Positions 43,554 through 54,800 of a stretch of 64,000 nt of DNA are shown piece by piece. The notes under the pieces were generated by a model. It saw nothing but the letters and a program-made list of their open reading frames with translations. It made no database searches and had not been told where the DNA came from. Source of the stretch: Riemerella columbina DSM 16469 (GTDB lineage Bacteria; Bacteroidota; Bacteroidia; Flavobacteriales; Weeksellaceae); the NCBI RefSeq assembly GCF_000374405.1, contig NZ_KB894273.1, positions 56,954 through 120,953 of the forward strand. Reading direction: 5' to 3'. The position numbers were made by a program, and so were the translations under genes. Within the stretch, counting starts at the first letter, position 1; each line of letters starts with the position of its first letter.

Positions 43554-45377
43554 ATGAAAAAGCAAATATTTAGCGTATTATTATTAAGTTTAAGCCTTTC
43601 ATTCGTTTCAGCTCAAGAGACTGAAAACAGCATCGACCAAGTAGTATTGCAAGGGAAATTTTTAAACCTTCCATACAAAAAGGTTAATGAGAATATAGAA
43701 GTCATTACCCAAAAAGAAATCCAACAATCACCAGCCCAAAGTTTAGACGACTTACTACAACAAATCTCTGGTATGGATATCCGTAGAAGAGGCGTTAATG
43801 GTGTGCAAAGTGATGTTTCCATCCGTGGTGGTTCTTTTGACCAAGTTTTAGTTTTAGTTAATGGTGTGAGAATGAACGATTCCCAAACGGGGCATAATAA
43901 CATGAACTTCCCCGTAGATTTATCCGCGATTGATAGAATTGAAGTGATTAAAGGTCCTGCTGCCAGTCGATTTGGACAGAATGCCTATGCAGGGGTTATC
44001 AACATTGTGACCAAAGCCCAACTTGGAAAATCCGTAACGATAAAAGCAGAAGGTGGCGATTTCTCAACCTATGAGTTAGGACTTGTAGCACAAGCAAGCA
44101 ACGAAAAACAAAGCCATCTCTTCCAAGCCAATTCCTTTTCCACAGAAGGCTACCGCTACAACACCGATGCTAAAATCAATAAGGTATTTTATCAAAATCA
44201 ATTCAATATTAAAGATGGAAAAATTCAATTCCAAGCGGGTTTTTCTGAGAAAAAATTTGGAGCGAATGGCTTTTACGCTTCACCAAAATTTAAAGACCAA
44301 TACGAAGAAACCCAAGCCTCTATTGTAAGTTTAGGCTATCAGCAAAAGCATGGCGCGCTTAATCTCAATGCAAACGCGTACTGGAGAAGAGGGCAAGATG
44401 AATATATTCTAATAAAACAAAAACCACAAATCTACCGCAATCACCATATCGGTAATAATATCGGTGGGGAGTTTAATGCCAGCTATGCGTCTAGCCTTGG
44501 GACTACGGGCTTGGGAGTAGAATTGAGAAAAGAATTTTTCGTAAGTTACAATAACAATCCAAAAATAAGTATGGGCGACCGTGAGCGTTTTGTAACCCAG
44601 CTGTTTTTTGAGCATCATTTTTCTTTGCTTAACAATCAGCTTCAGATATCACCAGGAATTTCTTGGGCGAATTATGGCAAAGAAGGGAATTTTTTCTACC
44701 CAGGTATTAATCTAGGTTATGATATCAACAACCAACACAAAGTCTATGCTGGTGTAGCTAAAGTGCATAGAATCCCAACTTTTACAGACTTGTATTACAT
44801 CAGTGGTACCGATGAAGGCAATCCTAACTTAAAACCAGAAAGTGCTATTTCATCCGAAGTAGGTTATCGATTTATGGGCAAAGCCATTGGATTTAAATTG
44901 AGTGGATTTATGAAGCAATCCAACGATGCCATCGACTGGGTAAAAAAAGATATGAATGATAAATGGCAAGTGAGAAACATTGGAGAAATCAACACCAAAG
45001 GTATCGAAGTTTCTCTAAATCAAAAAGTAACGCCATGGTTAAAATATGATTTAGACTATACTTATCTAGAAAATGAATACCAAAATCCAGAACAATTGTT
45101 GTCTAAATATGCTCTAGAAAATTTAAAGCATCAGTTCGTTGGAAAATTAAATATAGATTTTACTAAAAACCTAACCAACGAATGGGCATACCGCTATTCC
45201 GAAAGAGTTAACTTAGGTAGTTATAATTTATTGGATACTAAACTGACCTACCATAGAAATGATTATAAGTTGTACCTACTCATTAATAACCTAACCAATA
45301 CAGAGTATACGGAAACCAACCTCGTGCCGATGCCAAAAAGATGGTTTCATATAGGGATGAGCTATACCATCAAATAG
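43554..45377 (+). CDS. TonB-dependent outer-membrane receptor
   Basis: A 607-residue receptor with signal peptide ending SFVSAQ. The plug includes DLLQQISGMDIRRRGVNGVQ, SIRGGSFDQVLVLVNGVRMND and IEVIKGPAASRFGQNAYAGV. The rest is a beta-barrel ending RWFHIGMSYTIK. There is no CarboxypepD-reg extension, so it is more like BtuB/siderophore receptors than SusC. A -7-type TATATTTG box (43522-43529) precedes it. Substrate is not predictable; iron or cobalamin are candidates. Confidence 0.9.
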   Translation: MKKQIFSVLLLSLSLSFVSAQETENSIDQVVLQGKFLNLPYKKVNENIEVITQKEIQQSPAQSLDDLLQQISGMDIRRRGVNGVQSDVSIRGGSFDQVLVLVNGVRMNDSQTGHNNMNFPVDLSAIDRIEVIKGPAASRFGQNAYAGVINIVTKAQLGKSVTIKAEGGDFSTYELGLVAQASNEKQSHLFQANSFSTEGYRYNTDAKINKVFYQNQFNIKDGKIQFQAGFSEKKFGANGFYASPKFKDQYEETQASIVSLGYQQKHGALNLNANAYWRRGQDEYILIKQKPQIYRNHHIGNNIGGEFNASYASSLGTTGLGVELRKEFFVSYNNNPKISMGDRERFVTQLFFEHHFSLLNNQLQISPGISWANYGKEGNFFYPGINLGYDINNQHKVYAGVAKVHRIPTFTDLYYISGTDEGNPNLKPESAISSEVGYRFMGKAIGFKLSGFMKQSNDAIDWVKKDMNDKWQVRNIGEINTKGIEVSLNQKVTPWLKYDLDYTYLENEYQNPEQLLSKYALENLKHQFVGKLNIDFTKNLTNEWAYRYSERVNLGSYNLLDTKLTYHRNDYKLYLLINNLTNTEYTETNLVPMPKRWFHIGMSYTIK

Positions 45378-45492
45378 ACGATTGAAAACTTTTAATCAGT
45401 CTAAGGCTAAAAACTTTTTAGATAAAAATTGGTAGAAATCAGTGTAGATTAGTGGTAATTTCTTATATTTGTATTTCAAATAATTTTGTTTT

Positions 45493-46623
45493 ATGAAATT
45501 TATCGTAGCAAGTAGCGAATTGCAGAAAGCTTTACAAATGGTAAGCGGTGTTATTACCAACTCTCAATCGCGTCCTATATTGGAAAACTATTTGTTCGAG
45601 TTAGACCAACAGAACCTGAAAATTACAGCGTCTGATGGGGAAACTACACTCGTAACTGCTTTAGAAGTAATGTCTGAAGACCAAGGCAAAATTGCCGTTC
45701 CTGCTAAAACTTTTCAGGATTTAATTAAAACTTTCGGCGACCAGCCTCTTACATTTATTGTAAAAGAATCTGAAAACGAAATGGCAGGTATTCTAGAGAT
45801 TTTAGATGATAAAGATACTTATGAAGTGGCACTAGACAATGCTGAAGACTATCCAGAATTACCAGATTTTGATGCATCTCAAAGTGTAACTATGCCATCG
45901 GGTGTATTAGCAGAAGCTTTGGCAAATACACTTTTTGCCACGAGTAATGATACATTAAGACCAGTAATGACGGGCGTTTTATTCCAATTTGGAGAGCAAG
46001 AGACAAACTTTGTTTCCACCGACTCTCACCGATTGGTAGTCTACAAAAGGAAAGATATTAAGAATGAGGAGCCGATGGACTTCATTATGCCTAAAAAACC
46101 ATTAAGTATTTTTAAAAATATCTTAGCCAATAATGAAGAAGAGGTAAAAATTGAGTTCAACGACAATATGGCGAAGTTTACCTTTGGTAACCACATCTGG
46201 ATTTGTCGCTTAATTGATGGAAAATACCCTAACTACAATGGCGTAATTCCTCAAGAAAGCCCTAATTTATTAACGGTTAATAGAAATTTACTTTTAAATT
46301 CTATCCGTAGAGCCTCTATCCTATCGAACAAATCTACCAATCAGGTTCGTTTTAAATTATCTGGGAATATTCTTTACTTACACGCCGAAGACACCGAGTT
46401 TGCTAACAAAGCCGATATGCAAATCCCTTGTGACTATCAGGGAGAAGATATCAATATCGGGTTCAGTTCTAAATTTTTAACAGAAATGCTTTCTGTTCTA
46501 AGTTCAGACGATGTGGTGATGAGAATGTCCCAAGCCAACAGACCTGGCGTTTTAGAGCCTTTAGATGGTTTAGATGAAAATGAACATTTACTTATGCTTT
46601 CTATGCCAGTCATAGGAATGTAA
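45493..46623 (+). CDS. dnaN: DNA polymerase III beta subunit (sliding clamp)
   Basis: A 376-residue clamp protein. It has the expected three repeated domains, starting MKFIVASSELQKALQMVSGV with SRPILENYLFE, and ends LEPLDGLDENEHLLMLSMPVIGM. The clamp tethers the replicative polymerase to DNA. It stands alone, not with dnaA and recF as in many bacteria, but this is usual in flavobacteria. A TATATTTG -7 box (45464-45471) precedes it and a perfect terminator follows. Confidence 0.96.
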   Translation: MKFIVASSELQKALQMVSGVITNSQSRPILENYLFELDQQNLKITASDGETTLVTALEVMSEDQGKIAVPAKTFQDLIKTFGDQPLTFIVKESENEMAGILEILDDKDTYEVALDNAEDYPELPDFDASQSVTMPSGVLAEALANTLFATSNDTLRPVMTGVLFQFGEQETNFVSTDSHRLVVYKRKDIKNEEPMDFIMPKKPLSIFKNILANNEEEVKIEFNDNMAKFTFGNHIWICRLIDGKYPNYNGVIPQESPNLLTVNRNLLLNSIRRASILSNKSTNQVRFKLSGNILYLHAEDTEFANKADMQIPCDYQGEDINIGFSSKFLTEMLSVLSSDDVVMRMSQANRPGVLEPLDGLDENEHLLMLSMPVIGM

Positions 46624-46646
46624 TTCAAGTACTAATTTTTAATACA

Positions 46647-46690
46647 ATTTGAGATTTGAAATCAACCGCAAATCTCAAATTTTGTTTTAC
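46647..46690 (+). terminator. terminator after dnaN
   Basis: AATTTGAGATTTG (46647-46659) pairs with CAAATCTCAAATT (46669-46681), then T-rich. Confidence 0.9.
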
Positions 46691-46755
46691 AAATAATGAT
46701 AATTTTGTTAAGACTTACCAATTAAGACCTTAGCATTATAGAAAAATAAAAATAC

Positions 46756-49158
46756 ATGAAAATTTCCAATAATTGGTTAAAAGACTATATTACTACCGAC
46801 CTTAGCACCGAAAAAATCGGAGCTTATCTTACAGATATTGGGCTAGAGGTAGAAGGAATAGAAACTTACGAAAGTATTAAAGGTAGTTTAGAAGGCATTA
46901 TCGTAGGCAAAGTTTTGACTTGTGAAAAGCACCCTAATGCCGATAAACTAAAAAAAACAACCGTAGATGTTGGTGGAGAAAAACCTCTAGAGATTGTGTG
47001 CGGTGCACCCAATGTGGCTGAAGGTCAACTCGTCCCTGTGGCAGTAGTCGGCACCACTATTTACACGAAAGACGGCGGTTCTTTTGAAATAAAAAAAGCA
47101 AAAATCAGAGGCGAAGTTTCTGAAGGGATGATTTGTGCCGAAGACGAACTCGGTCTTGGCGAAGGGCATGAGGGCATCATGGTACTGGATGAATCTTATA
47201 AAGTAGGAACGCCTTTTTCTAATTACTTTAATCTGACCAAAGACGAAGTTTATGAAATTGGGCTTACCCCTAATAGAACCGATGCTATGTCGCACTACGG
47301 CGTAGCTAGAGACCTCAACGCATTTTTAACGGTAGCGAATATTACCCCTACTGAATTTAATAAAGTATCTTCGGAAATTTTTCAACCAGAAGGAGAACAC
47401 CATTTTACCGTTGAGGTAGAAGATCAAGAACTTTGCCCAAGATATATTGGTGCCGTTTTAGAAAATGTAGAAGTAAAGCCTTCACCCAAATGGTTACAAC
47501 ATAAACTAAAAGCCATTGGGCTCAGTCCTATTAATAATGTGGTGGATATTACCAATTATATTTTGCATAGTTTGGGACAGCCGCTACATGCCTTTGATGC
47601 AGATAAAATTTCTGGACAAAAAGTGGTGATTGGTATTGCTACGCCTGCTACAAAATTTACGACTTTGGATGGTGTAGAGCGTGAACTCAATGGTACCGAA
47701 ACCATGATAAAAGATGGCGCCCAAAACCCTATGTGTATCGCTGGTGTATTTGGTGGCAATGACTCTGGTGTTTCCGAAAATACTACTAAAGTATTTTTAG
47801 AAAGTGCTTATTTCAATCCTGTGGCGGTAAGGAAAGCAGCAAAACTTCATGGGCTTAATACCGATGCGTCTTTCCGATTTGAAAGAGGCGTGGATATCAA
47901 CCTAGTGCGTACTGCCATTACCAAAGCCATCCATCTGATGAAGGAATTGGCCAATGCAGATTTAATAGGAGATTTAATAGAGGTTTATCCTGAAAAAATA
48001 GAGCCTCATTATGTCGTATTTAGATATTCTAAACTCGACCAAATTTTAGGAACTAAAATCCATAGAGAAACAGTTAAGAAGATTTTAAAATCTTTAGATA
48101 TCGAAATTCTTAATGAAATTGCTGATGGACTAGAACTTTCTGTTCCTAATTACAGAGCCGATGTAACACGAGAAATAGATGTGATTGAAGAAATCCTTCG
48201 TATCTACGGTTATAATAAGATTGAAAGTCCACAAAAAATTGCCTTTACCCCAGTAAAATTAGATTTAGAAAACCAAGATACTTTAGAGAATGCTTGGGCT
48301 AGAACGCTACAATCTAATGGATTTTACGAGGTAATGAACAACTCATTGACTCAAGTTAAAGATAATGACCATGCCGTCACTTTACTTAATCCTTTAAGTG
48401 GAGAACTAAGCTCAATGAGAACCTCTTTACTGGAAGGGCTTTTACAAAATGCGGCGTATAATATCAATAGAAAAAATGCCGATATTAAATTCTTCGAATT
48501 AGGTAAAATCTACCATCACTATGAACAATATGAGGAAAGGAAACAATTAGCATTATTAATCTCTGGTAGAGCCCAAGCGGAAAACTGGCTGGTACCAAAA
48601 TCAGCATCAGACTTTTACCATTTAAAAGCCATGGTACATGTGTTACTTTCCAAACTAAATCTTAATTTTAAGGAAAAACCACTTAATGATAATCGCTTTT
48701 CTGATGGTATAGAAATTGTGGTAAAGGGAAAGACGATTGCAAGACTCGGAAAAGTAGCGGAGGCATTAATAAAAGAGGCAGATGTAGCACAAGAAGTATT
48801 CTATGCCGAAATAGAAATAGAACTCTGCCAAGAATTTAGAAGCAAAAGCGATTTTAAATTTAAGGACATTCCTAAATTTAACAAAACGAGAAGAGATTTA
48901 GCATTATTAGTGAACAAAGATATTACTTACGCTAAGCTTTACGCCGCTGTGAATAGTCTACAATTACCTTATCTTACAAATATTAATTTATTTGATGTGT
49001 ATAAAGGTAAAAACTTGCCAGATGGTAAAAAGTCTTATGCCTTAAGTTTTGATTTGCTCAACACGGAAAAGACTTTAGAAGAAAAAGAAATTTCTGAAAT
49101 CATGCAGAATATTATTAAAACATTAGAAAAAGAATTTGGAGCTGAATTACGCTCTTAG
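46756..49158 (+). CDS. pheT: phenylalanyl-tRNA synthetase beta subunit
   Basis: An 800-residue PheT of normal size. In order it has an EMAP/tRNA-binding domain (VGKVLTCEKHPNADKLKKTT), the B3/B4 editing region, B5 (ETVKKILKSLDIEILN), the catalytic-like core, and the FDX-ACB anticodon-binding domain at the end (SDFKFKDIPKFNKTRRDLALLV). It works with PheS, which is not in the window. It charges tRNA(Phe) and edits mis-acylated tyrosine. The gene ends 24 bases before a lipoprotein gene. Confidence 0.96.
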   Translation: MKISNNWLKDYITTDLSTEKIGAYLTDIGLEVEGIETYESIKGSLEGIIVGKVLTCEKHPNADKLKKTTVDVGGEKPLEIVCGAPNVAEGQLVPVAVVGTTIYTKDGGSFEIKKAKIRGEVSEGMICAEDELGLGEGHEGIMVLDESYKVGTPFSNYFNLTKDEVYEIGLTPNRTDAMSHYGVARDLNAFLTVANITPTEFNKVSSEIFQPEGEHHFTVEVEDQELCPRYIGAVLENVEVKPSPKWLQHKLKAIGLSPINNVVDITNYILHSLGQPLHAFDADKISGQKVVIGIATPATKFTTLDGVERELNGTETMIKDGAQNPMCIAGVFGGNDSGVSENTTKVFLESAYFNPVAVRKAAKLHGLNTDASFRFERGVDINLVRTAITKAIHLMKELANADLIGDLIEVYPEKIEPHYVVFRYSKLDQILGTKIHRETVKKILKSLDIEILNEIADGLELSVPNYRADVTREIDVIEEILRIYGYNKIESPQKIAFTPVKLDLENQDTLENAWARTLQSNGFYEVMNNSLTQVKDNDHAVTLLNPLSGELSSMRTSLLEGLLQNAAYNINRKNADIKFFELGKIYHHYEQYEERKQLALLISGRAQAENWLVPKSASDFYHLKAMVHVLLSKLNLNFKEKPLNDNRFSDGIEIVVKGKTIARLGKVAEALIKEADVAQEVFYAEIEIELCQEFRSKSDFKFKDIPKFNKTRRDLALLVNKDITYAKLYAAVNSLQLPYLTNINLFDVYKGKNLPDGKKSYALSFDLLNTEKTLEEKEISEIMQNIIKTLEKEFGAELRS

Positions 49159-49182
49159 AATAATCATAAAATTTATAACAAG

Positions 49183-49587
49183 ATGAAAAAAGTACTTTCA
49201 ATTTTAGTCCTCGGCTTAGTATTAGTTTCTTGTGGTAGTGTTGCCAATTCTAAACTAGGCAAAACACAAGCCCCGATTAAAAATACAGATTGGATATTAT
49301 CTGGCGAAAAAGTAGGTGATAGCCGTACCCCAACTTTAAGAATAGAAAACGACAGACTTTCTGGAAATGCTGGTTGTAACAACTACTTTTCTGAGGTTCA
49401 ACTAGACGAATCTACGGGTTCCTTTTCAACCAAAAGTATCGGTGCTACCAAAATGGCTTGTCCGAATATGGATATAGAACAAAATTTCTTTAAAATGCTA
49501 AACGAAGCCAATAAATATGTAAGTGATGGAAACACTTTAGAATTATATAAGGATAATTTACTATTAATGAAGTTTGTTAGAAAATAA
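49183..49587 (+). CDS. META-domain lipoprotein (HslJ-like)
   Basis: A 134-residue lipoprotein; the lipobox is LVLVSCGSV. The META fold shows KNTDWILSGEKVGD, LSGNAGCNNYFSEVQL and MACPNMDIEQNFFKML. HslJ-type proteins are heat- and stress-related with undefined biochemistry. It follows pheT closely and ends at a terminator. Confidence 0.85.
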   Translation: MKKVLSILVLGLVLVSCGSVANSKLGKTQAPIKNTDWILSGEKVGDSRTPTLRIENDRLSGNAGCNNYFSEVQLDESTGSFSTKSIGATKMACPNMDIEQNFFKMLNEANKYVSDGNTLELYKDNLLLMKFVRK

Positions 49588-49618
49588 AAAAATCGCCTCA
49601 AATTGGGGCGATTTTTTT
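49586..49618. terminator. terminator between the META and acidic protein genes
   Basis: AAATCGCCTCAAATTGGGGCGATTT forms a stem of 9-10 bp with T/A runs on both sides; it serves both convergent genes. Confidence 0.85.
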
Positions 49619-49637
49619 ATGCAGTAAAAATGATAGA

Positions 49638-49877
49638 CTAATCTAAATCTTCGTCGTCGTATTTTTCTAATTCAGCATCGCACCACTTAAAAGCGGCTTC
49701 CACAGCCTTGGTTGCCTCGTCAGCAAGAGATTCTTCATCATCGCCTTCTAGGTCATCTAGCCATTCTACTTCCTCTTCTTCCACATTCAAGATAAATCTT
49801 GGATATTCTGTGTGTACTACAAATAAATCTTCAGGAAAGTCTGTATTATCTGCTAATAAAAATTTTGGTAATTTCAT
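49638..49877 (-). CDS. small acidic conserved protein
   Basis: A 79-residue very acidic protein: VEEEEVEWLDDLEGDDEESL near the middle and KYDDEDLD at the end, with a short ordered N-terminal part (FLLADNTDFPEDLFVVHTEY). Short acidic proteins of this kind recur in flavobacterial genomes. No function is known. It is in a convergent pair with the META lipoprotein gene. Confidence 0.7.
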   Translation of the reverse strand: MKLPKFLLADNTDFPEDLFVVHTEYPRFILNVEEEEVEWLDDLEGDDEESLADEATKAVEAAFKWCDAELEKYDDEDLD

Positions 49878-49954
49878 TGTGTTCTATTTTTAGGTTAATA
49901 TAATTCGTGTTTGTACAAAGGTAAATAAATATTTCTATTATTTACTCTATTTTA

Positions 49955-50848
49955 TTAATTTTTAGCAAACATTTTTGAAACTCGTTCTGCCTTTTTAGAT
50001 TCGGAATAATCATAGAAGCCTTCTCCCGATTTTACTCCCAACTTACCTGCCATCACCATATTAACCAATAATGGGCAAGGCGCATATTTAGGATTCTTAA
50101 AGCCATCATACATCACATTTAAAATCGCCAAACAAACATCCAAACCAATAAAATCGGCTAATTGTAATGGTCCCATTGGGTGCGCCATCCCTAGTTTCAT
50201 TACGGTATCTATTTCTTCTACACCTGCCACTTGATTATAAAGCGTTTCAATAGCTTCATTAATCATCGGCATTAAAATTCTATTCGCTACAAACCCTGGA
50301 TAGTCATTAACTTCCACAGGTACTTTTCCTAAGGTTTTAGACAGTTTATATATCGTATCAAATGTATCTTTAGAAGTAGAATATCCTTTGATGATTTCTA
50401 CCAATTTCATAATCGGTACAGGATTCATGAAGTGCATCCCAATAACTTTTTCTGGTCTCTGAGTAACCGCGGCGATTTGTGTAATTGAAATAGAAGAAGT
50501 GTTAGATGCCAAAATACAATGTTTGGGTGCTTCTTGGTCTAATTCTCTAAAGATTTTCAATTTTAATTCCTGATTTTCAGTGGCTGCTTCTACCACTAAA
50601 TCTGCATCTTTAACCGCAGAGGCTATGGAAGTATTTTTGGTAATATTACCAAGGGTATTTTGCTTATCCTTTTCAGAAATTTTCTCTTTAGCCAACATTC
50701 GGTCTAAGTTTTTTTCTATGGTTTTTAAACCTCTATCCAATGCTTCATCCGAAATATCTACTAAATTGACTTTAAATCCACTTTGAGCAAAAGTATGGGC
50801 GATACCATTTCCCATAGTTCCTGCACCTATTACTACAATATGTTTCAT
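49955..50848 (-). CDS. hbd: 3-hydroxybutyryl-CoA dehydrogenase
   Basis: A 297-residue NAD-dependent 3-hydroxyacyl-CoA dehydrogenase. The Rossmann motif is GAGTMGNGIA near residue 8; HFMNPVPIMKLVEII contains the catalytic His and Pro, and a C-terminal helical domain follows with MKLGMAHPMGPLQLADFIGLD. It oxidises 3-hydroxybutyryl-CoA in beta-oxidation or butyrate metabolism. It is alone on this strand, with a terminator-like hairpin upstream belonging to the neighbouring gene. Confidence 0.93.
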   Translation of the reverse strand: MKHIVVIGAGTMGNGIAHTFAQSGFKVNLVDISDEALDRGLKTIEKNLDRMLAKEKISEKDKQNTLGNITKNTSIASAVKDADLVVEAATENQELKLKIFRELDQEAPKHCILASNTSSISITQIAAVTQRPEKVIGMHFMNPVPIMKLVEIIKGYSTSKDTFDTIYKLSKTLGKVPVEVNDYPGFVANRILMPMINEAIETLYNQVAGVEEIDTVMKLGMAHPMGPLQLADFIGLDVCLAILNVMYDGFKNPKYAPCPLLVNMVMAGKLGVKSGEGFYDYSESKKAERVSKMFAKN

Positions 50849-50916
50849 GTTTAATATATTAAATATTTAGAATTTAAAAATAATACATTTTTTTGACTAC
50901 CACAAATCAGTAAAAT

Positions 50917-50949
50917 AAAAAAGGACTTCCTAATAGAAAGTCCTTTTTT
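50917..50949 (-). terminator. terminator after the 50971 gene
   Basis: AAAAAAGGACTT (50917-50928) and AAGTCCTTTTTT (50938-50949) form a 12-bp stem with a T run on the minus strand. Confidence 0.9.
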
Positions 50950-50970
50950 ATTTTTAATAATAATTAAAGA

Positions 50971-51738
50971 TTATTTTTTAATTACTTTTTGAGATACTTT
51001 TTGACCGTTTACTTCTCCAGCTACTACATAGACACCTTTTGGAAGTGATGATATATTGACCGCGTCACCCTCTTTTACTTCAAGAGATTTTACCACTTGT
51101 CCGTTGGTATTGTAGATGGTTACTTTTCCTTTAGCACCAAATAATAATCGATTTTCAACTACTGTATTTTTTACTAAAGTTTCTTTTTTATTACCCGCTA
51201 AATCATAAACACTCATATTCTCTTTTTTCACTAATGAAAAATTATCGAAACTTACATTACTTCCAGAATATGCTCTTACGGCTAGGTCAAATGAAACAAT
51301 ATCATTAGGAGCTGTAAATTGTATTTCATGCTTAGTCCAATCATTAGTTGCTTCAAGATATTTATTATTATTTCTCAGAGGATCATTGGCTGTATCTGTA
51401 TTAAGGTATATAACATCATTATTAGCATTTTTAAAATTACACCAAATTCTAGCATCTTTTCCTCTTGCTGCTTTGTAATAAAATGTTAATATGTACTCTT
51501 TCCCTGCTTCTATAGAAATATTTTGATAAAAGCCAGTAGTGCTGGTTGGAGTATATTTAACATATTTATTACCATCTTGGGCTCCTCCTGTAATTACCTC
51601 AGGAGCAGTATAAGTAGATTTAAATCCAGCCTTCCAATCTGAAAAATCATTTTCAAAAGAAAAGTTTTGTACTAAATTTTGTGCTGTTGCCGTTGCTGTA
51701 ATAGTCAAAACGGCTACTAAAGAATAGAATTTTTTCAT
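50971..51738 (-). CDS. T9SS-secreted surface protein
   Basis: A 255-residue protein with signal peptide MKKFYSLVAVLTITATATAQ. Residues about 25-165 look like a carbohydrate-binding jelly-roll (NFSFENDFSDWKAGF, FDLAVRAYSGSNVSFDNFS). The end is a classical type-A C-terminal sorting domain, NGQVVKSLEVKEGD and LPKGVYVVAGEVNGQKVSQKVIKK, with the K-rich last residues. It should be exported by T9SS and cleaved by PorU (33228). The ligand is unknown. Confidence 0.85.
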   Translation of the reverse strand: MKKFYSLVAVLTITATATAQNLVQNFSFENDFSDWKAGFKSTYTAPEVITGGAQDGNKYVKYTPTSTTGFYQNISIEAGKEYILTFYYKAARGKDARIWCNFKNANNDVIYLNTDTANDPLRNNNKYLEATNDWTKHEIQFTAPNDIVSFDLAVRAYSGSNVSFDNFSLVKKENMSVYDLAGNKKETLVKNTVVENRLLFGAKGKVTIYNTNGQVVKSLEVKEGDAVNISSLPKGVYVVAGEVNGQKVSQKVIKK

Positions 51739-51855
51739 AATACTTTTATTTTTTTGTTAATAATATTTTTCTATGTTCCAAATTTAAAAAGAATTATAGA
51801 ACTACCAAAAACTTTATAACTGATTTATATTAAGTTTTATTAATATTCCGTTATG

Positions 51856-51863
51856 TATATTTG
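51856..51863 (+). promoter_or_regulatory. -7 box of the 51873 gene
   Basis: TATATTTG ends only 9 bases before the ATG at 51873, so the transcript would be nearly leaderless. No clear -33 element. Confidence 0.5.
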
Positions 51864-51872
51864 TAACCTCAT

Positions 51873-54800
51873 ATGTTGGCTTATAGAATATTAATTATTA
51901 TGTTGTGTATATCCTCATTCATTTGGGGACAAGTCTTTACATGGCAAAATCCCAACCTAAAAGAAGACAGTCTAAAAAAAGATAGTCTTATCCAAGCCAA
52001 AATAGAAAAAGAAGTCTTTCAAAAAGATACTCTAAATTTCATTACCTCCAAAACTAAGAGTATCATTGATGAAGCCGTTATTGTAAAGCCCAATCCTTTT
52101 AATGCTTTGGAACAACTCAATACACAAGGCTCCATTATAAGAGGGATTACTTTTGGAAATGCCCAAGGATCTTCCGTTCAGAGCTCTATGGACTTACAAA
52201 TTGCAGGGCAATTGAGTAAAGATGTGTCTATTTTAGCCAGTATTTCCGATCATAATTTACCCATCCAAGCCGATGGCTACACCCAAACTTTAGATGAATT
52301 TGATAAAATCTACCTTCAACTGAACCTTAAAAAAAAGACCATCATTACCGCAGGACATCTCGATTTAGACGATAACACAACTTTTTTTGGGCGCTACCAA
52401 AGGCGTAGTTTAGGCTTAGGTATAGATACCAAATTTGGAAAAGAACACCCTACCCGACTACAATTTACCGTTGGAGTGGCACGCAGTGAGTTTCATCGCT
52501 TAAGATTTCAAGGTAAAGAAGGAAACCAAGGACCTTATAGATTATTAGGCAAAAATGGAGAGCCTTTTATCACCATTATCTCGGGCTCGGAGCAGGTATT
52601 TATCGATGGGATTTTAATGAAAAGAGGCGAAAACCAAGACTATACCATCAATTACAATACGGGGGAAATTACCTTTACCTCATTTCGTCCCATTTACAAT
52701 CAGAATTTCATTACCATTTCTTATAACTATGCCAATAGAAACTATACGCGTTTCCTCGTAACGGGTGGTGTAGAACATCAGCGCAACCGATTGCAATTGG
52801 GGCTTAACTGGTTTTTAGAAAGTGACCAGAAAAATGCACCTTTGGCATTAGACCTTAGCGAAGAAGACAAAAAAATTCTCGCAAAGGCGGGCAATCAATC
52901 AGAATTAATGCTTGCACCTTCTGGAACTATGGCTGCCTATGATGTGAATAAAATTCTTTACCGAAAAGTCCATCTACCTTCTGGTGCATTTTATTACGAA
53001 TTTTCCACCGACCAACAAGAAACGCTTTACCAAGTCGCCTTCACTTATTTTGGTATGGGCAAAGGCGACTACCGACTAAAGCAAACCAGTAACAACGGTA
53101 GCATCTACGAATATGTTGGTACTAATCTAGGGGATTATTCGGCGGTGAGGAAACTACCTACCCCACAGAAATCTCAAGTGATTTCTGCCCATACGGCTTA
53201 TGCTTTAGATAATGGTAAAATAGAATTGGATGCCTCGCTAAGCCAGTACGACCGCAACCTTTTTTCCTCCAAAGACAACCAAGATAATATAGGCTACGCC
53301 ACACGACTGATGGCAGAAAAAACTTTTAAAAAAGGAAATTGGCGTGGTACCCCCTCCCTAGAATACCAGCATATCAATACTAAGTTTCATATTTTAGACC
53401 GTATCAATTCGGTAGAATTTGCACGGGATTTTAATTTGAGCCAAGAGTTTAATCATCAAACCCAGCACCGATTGATTTTCGGCTTTAAAAATGATTGGAA
53501 TTCTGGGTCTCATCTGAACTATCAACTCAATTGGTTGAAAGAAGGCAGCGGCTATCAAGGTTTTAAAAATGATTTAGATTTAAATTGGGACACCAAAAAG
53601 TGGCTAACGCAAGGACAACTCTCCATGCTGAAAAGCCAATCCGATATAGAAGACACCCAATTCTTAAAAGTAAATCTGGAAACACAATACAAAGGCAATA
53701 AAGGATTTTGGACTTTTGGTAGCGGTATGGAACGCAACACTAGAGATTTGAAAACGCTAAACACTTTAGAAGCGAATAGCTTTGCATGGAAAGAAATATT
53801 TGTCCAAAAGACCATTGGTACAGAAAAACGCAGCTTCCTAAAAACCAAAGTCTACGCCAGAGTCAATGATTCTGTGCAAAACAATCAACTAACCCAAGTG
53901 AACCATTTGATAGGTTGGATGGCAGAAAGCGAATGGATTAAAAATGAAAACACCACCCTCACCTCTTTAATTCATTATCGAAATTTCTTCTATAATCAAT
54001 CATCCAACAATCAGCACAATCAAGATTTTGTTTTAGGAAATTTACTATACCATCAGCAATTATTTAATAATGGACTAAGGCTACAAACCTTCTACGAACT
54101 GGGCAATGGACAAGAGGCACAGCGAGAATTTCAATATTTAAAAGTTACCGACGGGCAAGGTATTTATAAATGGACAGACTACAACGGCGATGGCATCCAA
54201 CAATTAGACGAGTTTGAAATTGCCGAATACAGCGACCTGGCACAGTACATTAGAATTTATACCAATACGGTAAAGTATACGCCGTCTAATAAAAACAAAT
54301 GGCAACTGGCACTTTACCTGAACCCTGCCGTTATCATTAAATCTGAAAATGCGTTTCTAAAACGATGGAATTTCAACTTCTCTTTGCTATCCCAAAATTC
54401 ATTTTATAAGCAAGATAAGGTTTTGGTTTGGAACCCTTTTGAACGCAATGCTCAACAAATTCTTAAAAATCAAAATTGGATTACTGCCGCTCAGTTCCTA
54501 CCTAACGAACGCTCGGGCTGGACAGCCTCCTACCGATGGATGAAACACCACAATATCCTCAATGCTAATTTTAGCGAAGAGGAAAAGCATCAAAATACGC
54601 ATTATTTAACCATTGGTTATAGAATTACTAAAGACTTCAGAGCCGATTGGGACAATCAATGGCAGCGCCTCAATCATCGTTCGGAATTATTCAAGTCCCG
54701 AGACTATGACCTTAGCGAATGGAAAACCCACCCCAAATTGACTTATCAGTTAAGTAATGCCCTACAAGCCGAGATTTCCTCTGCCTGGGAACGCAAAACC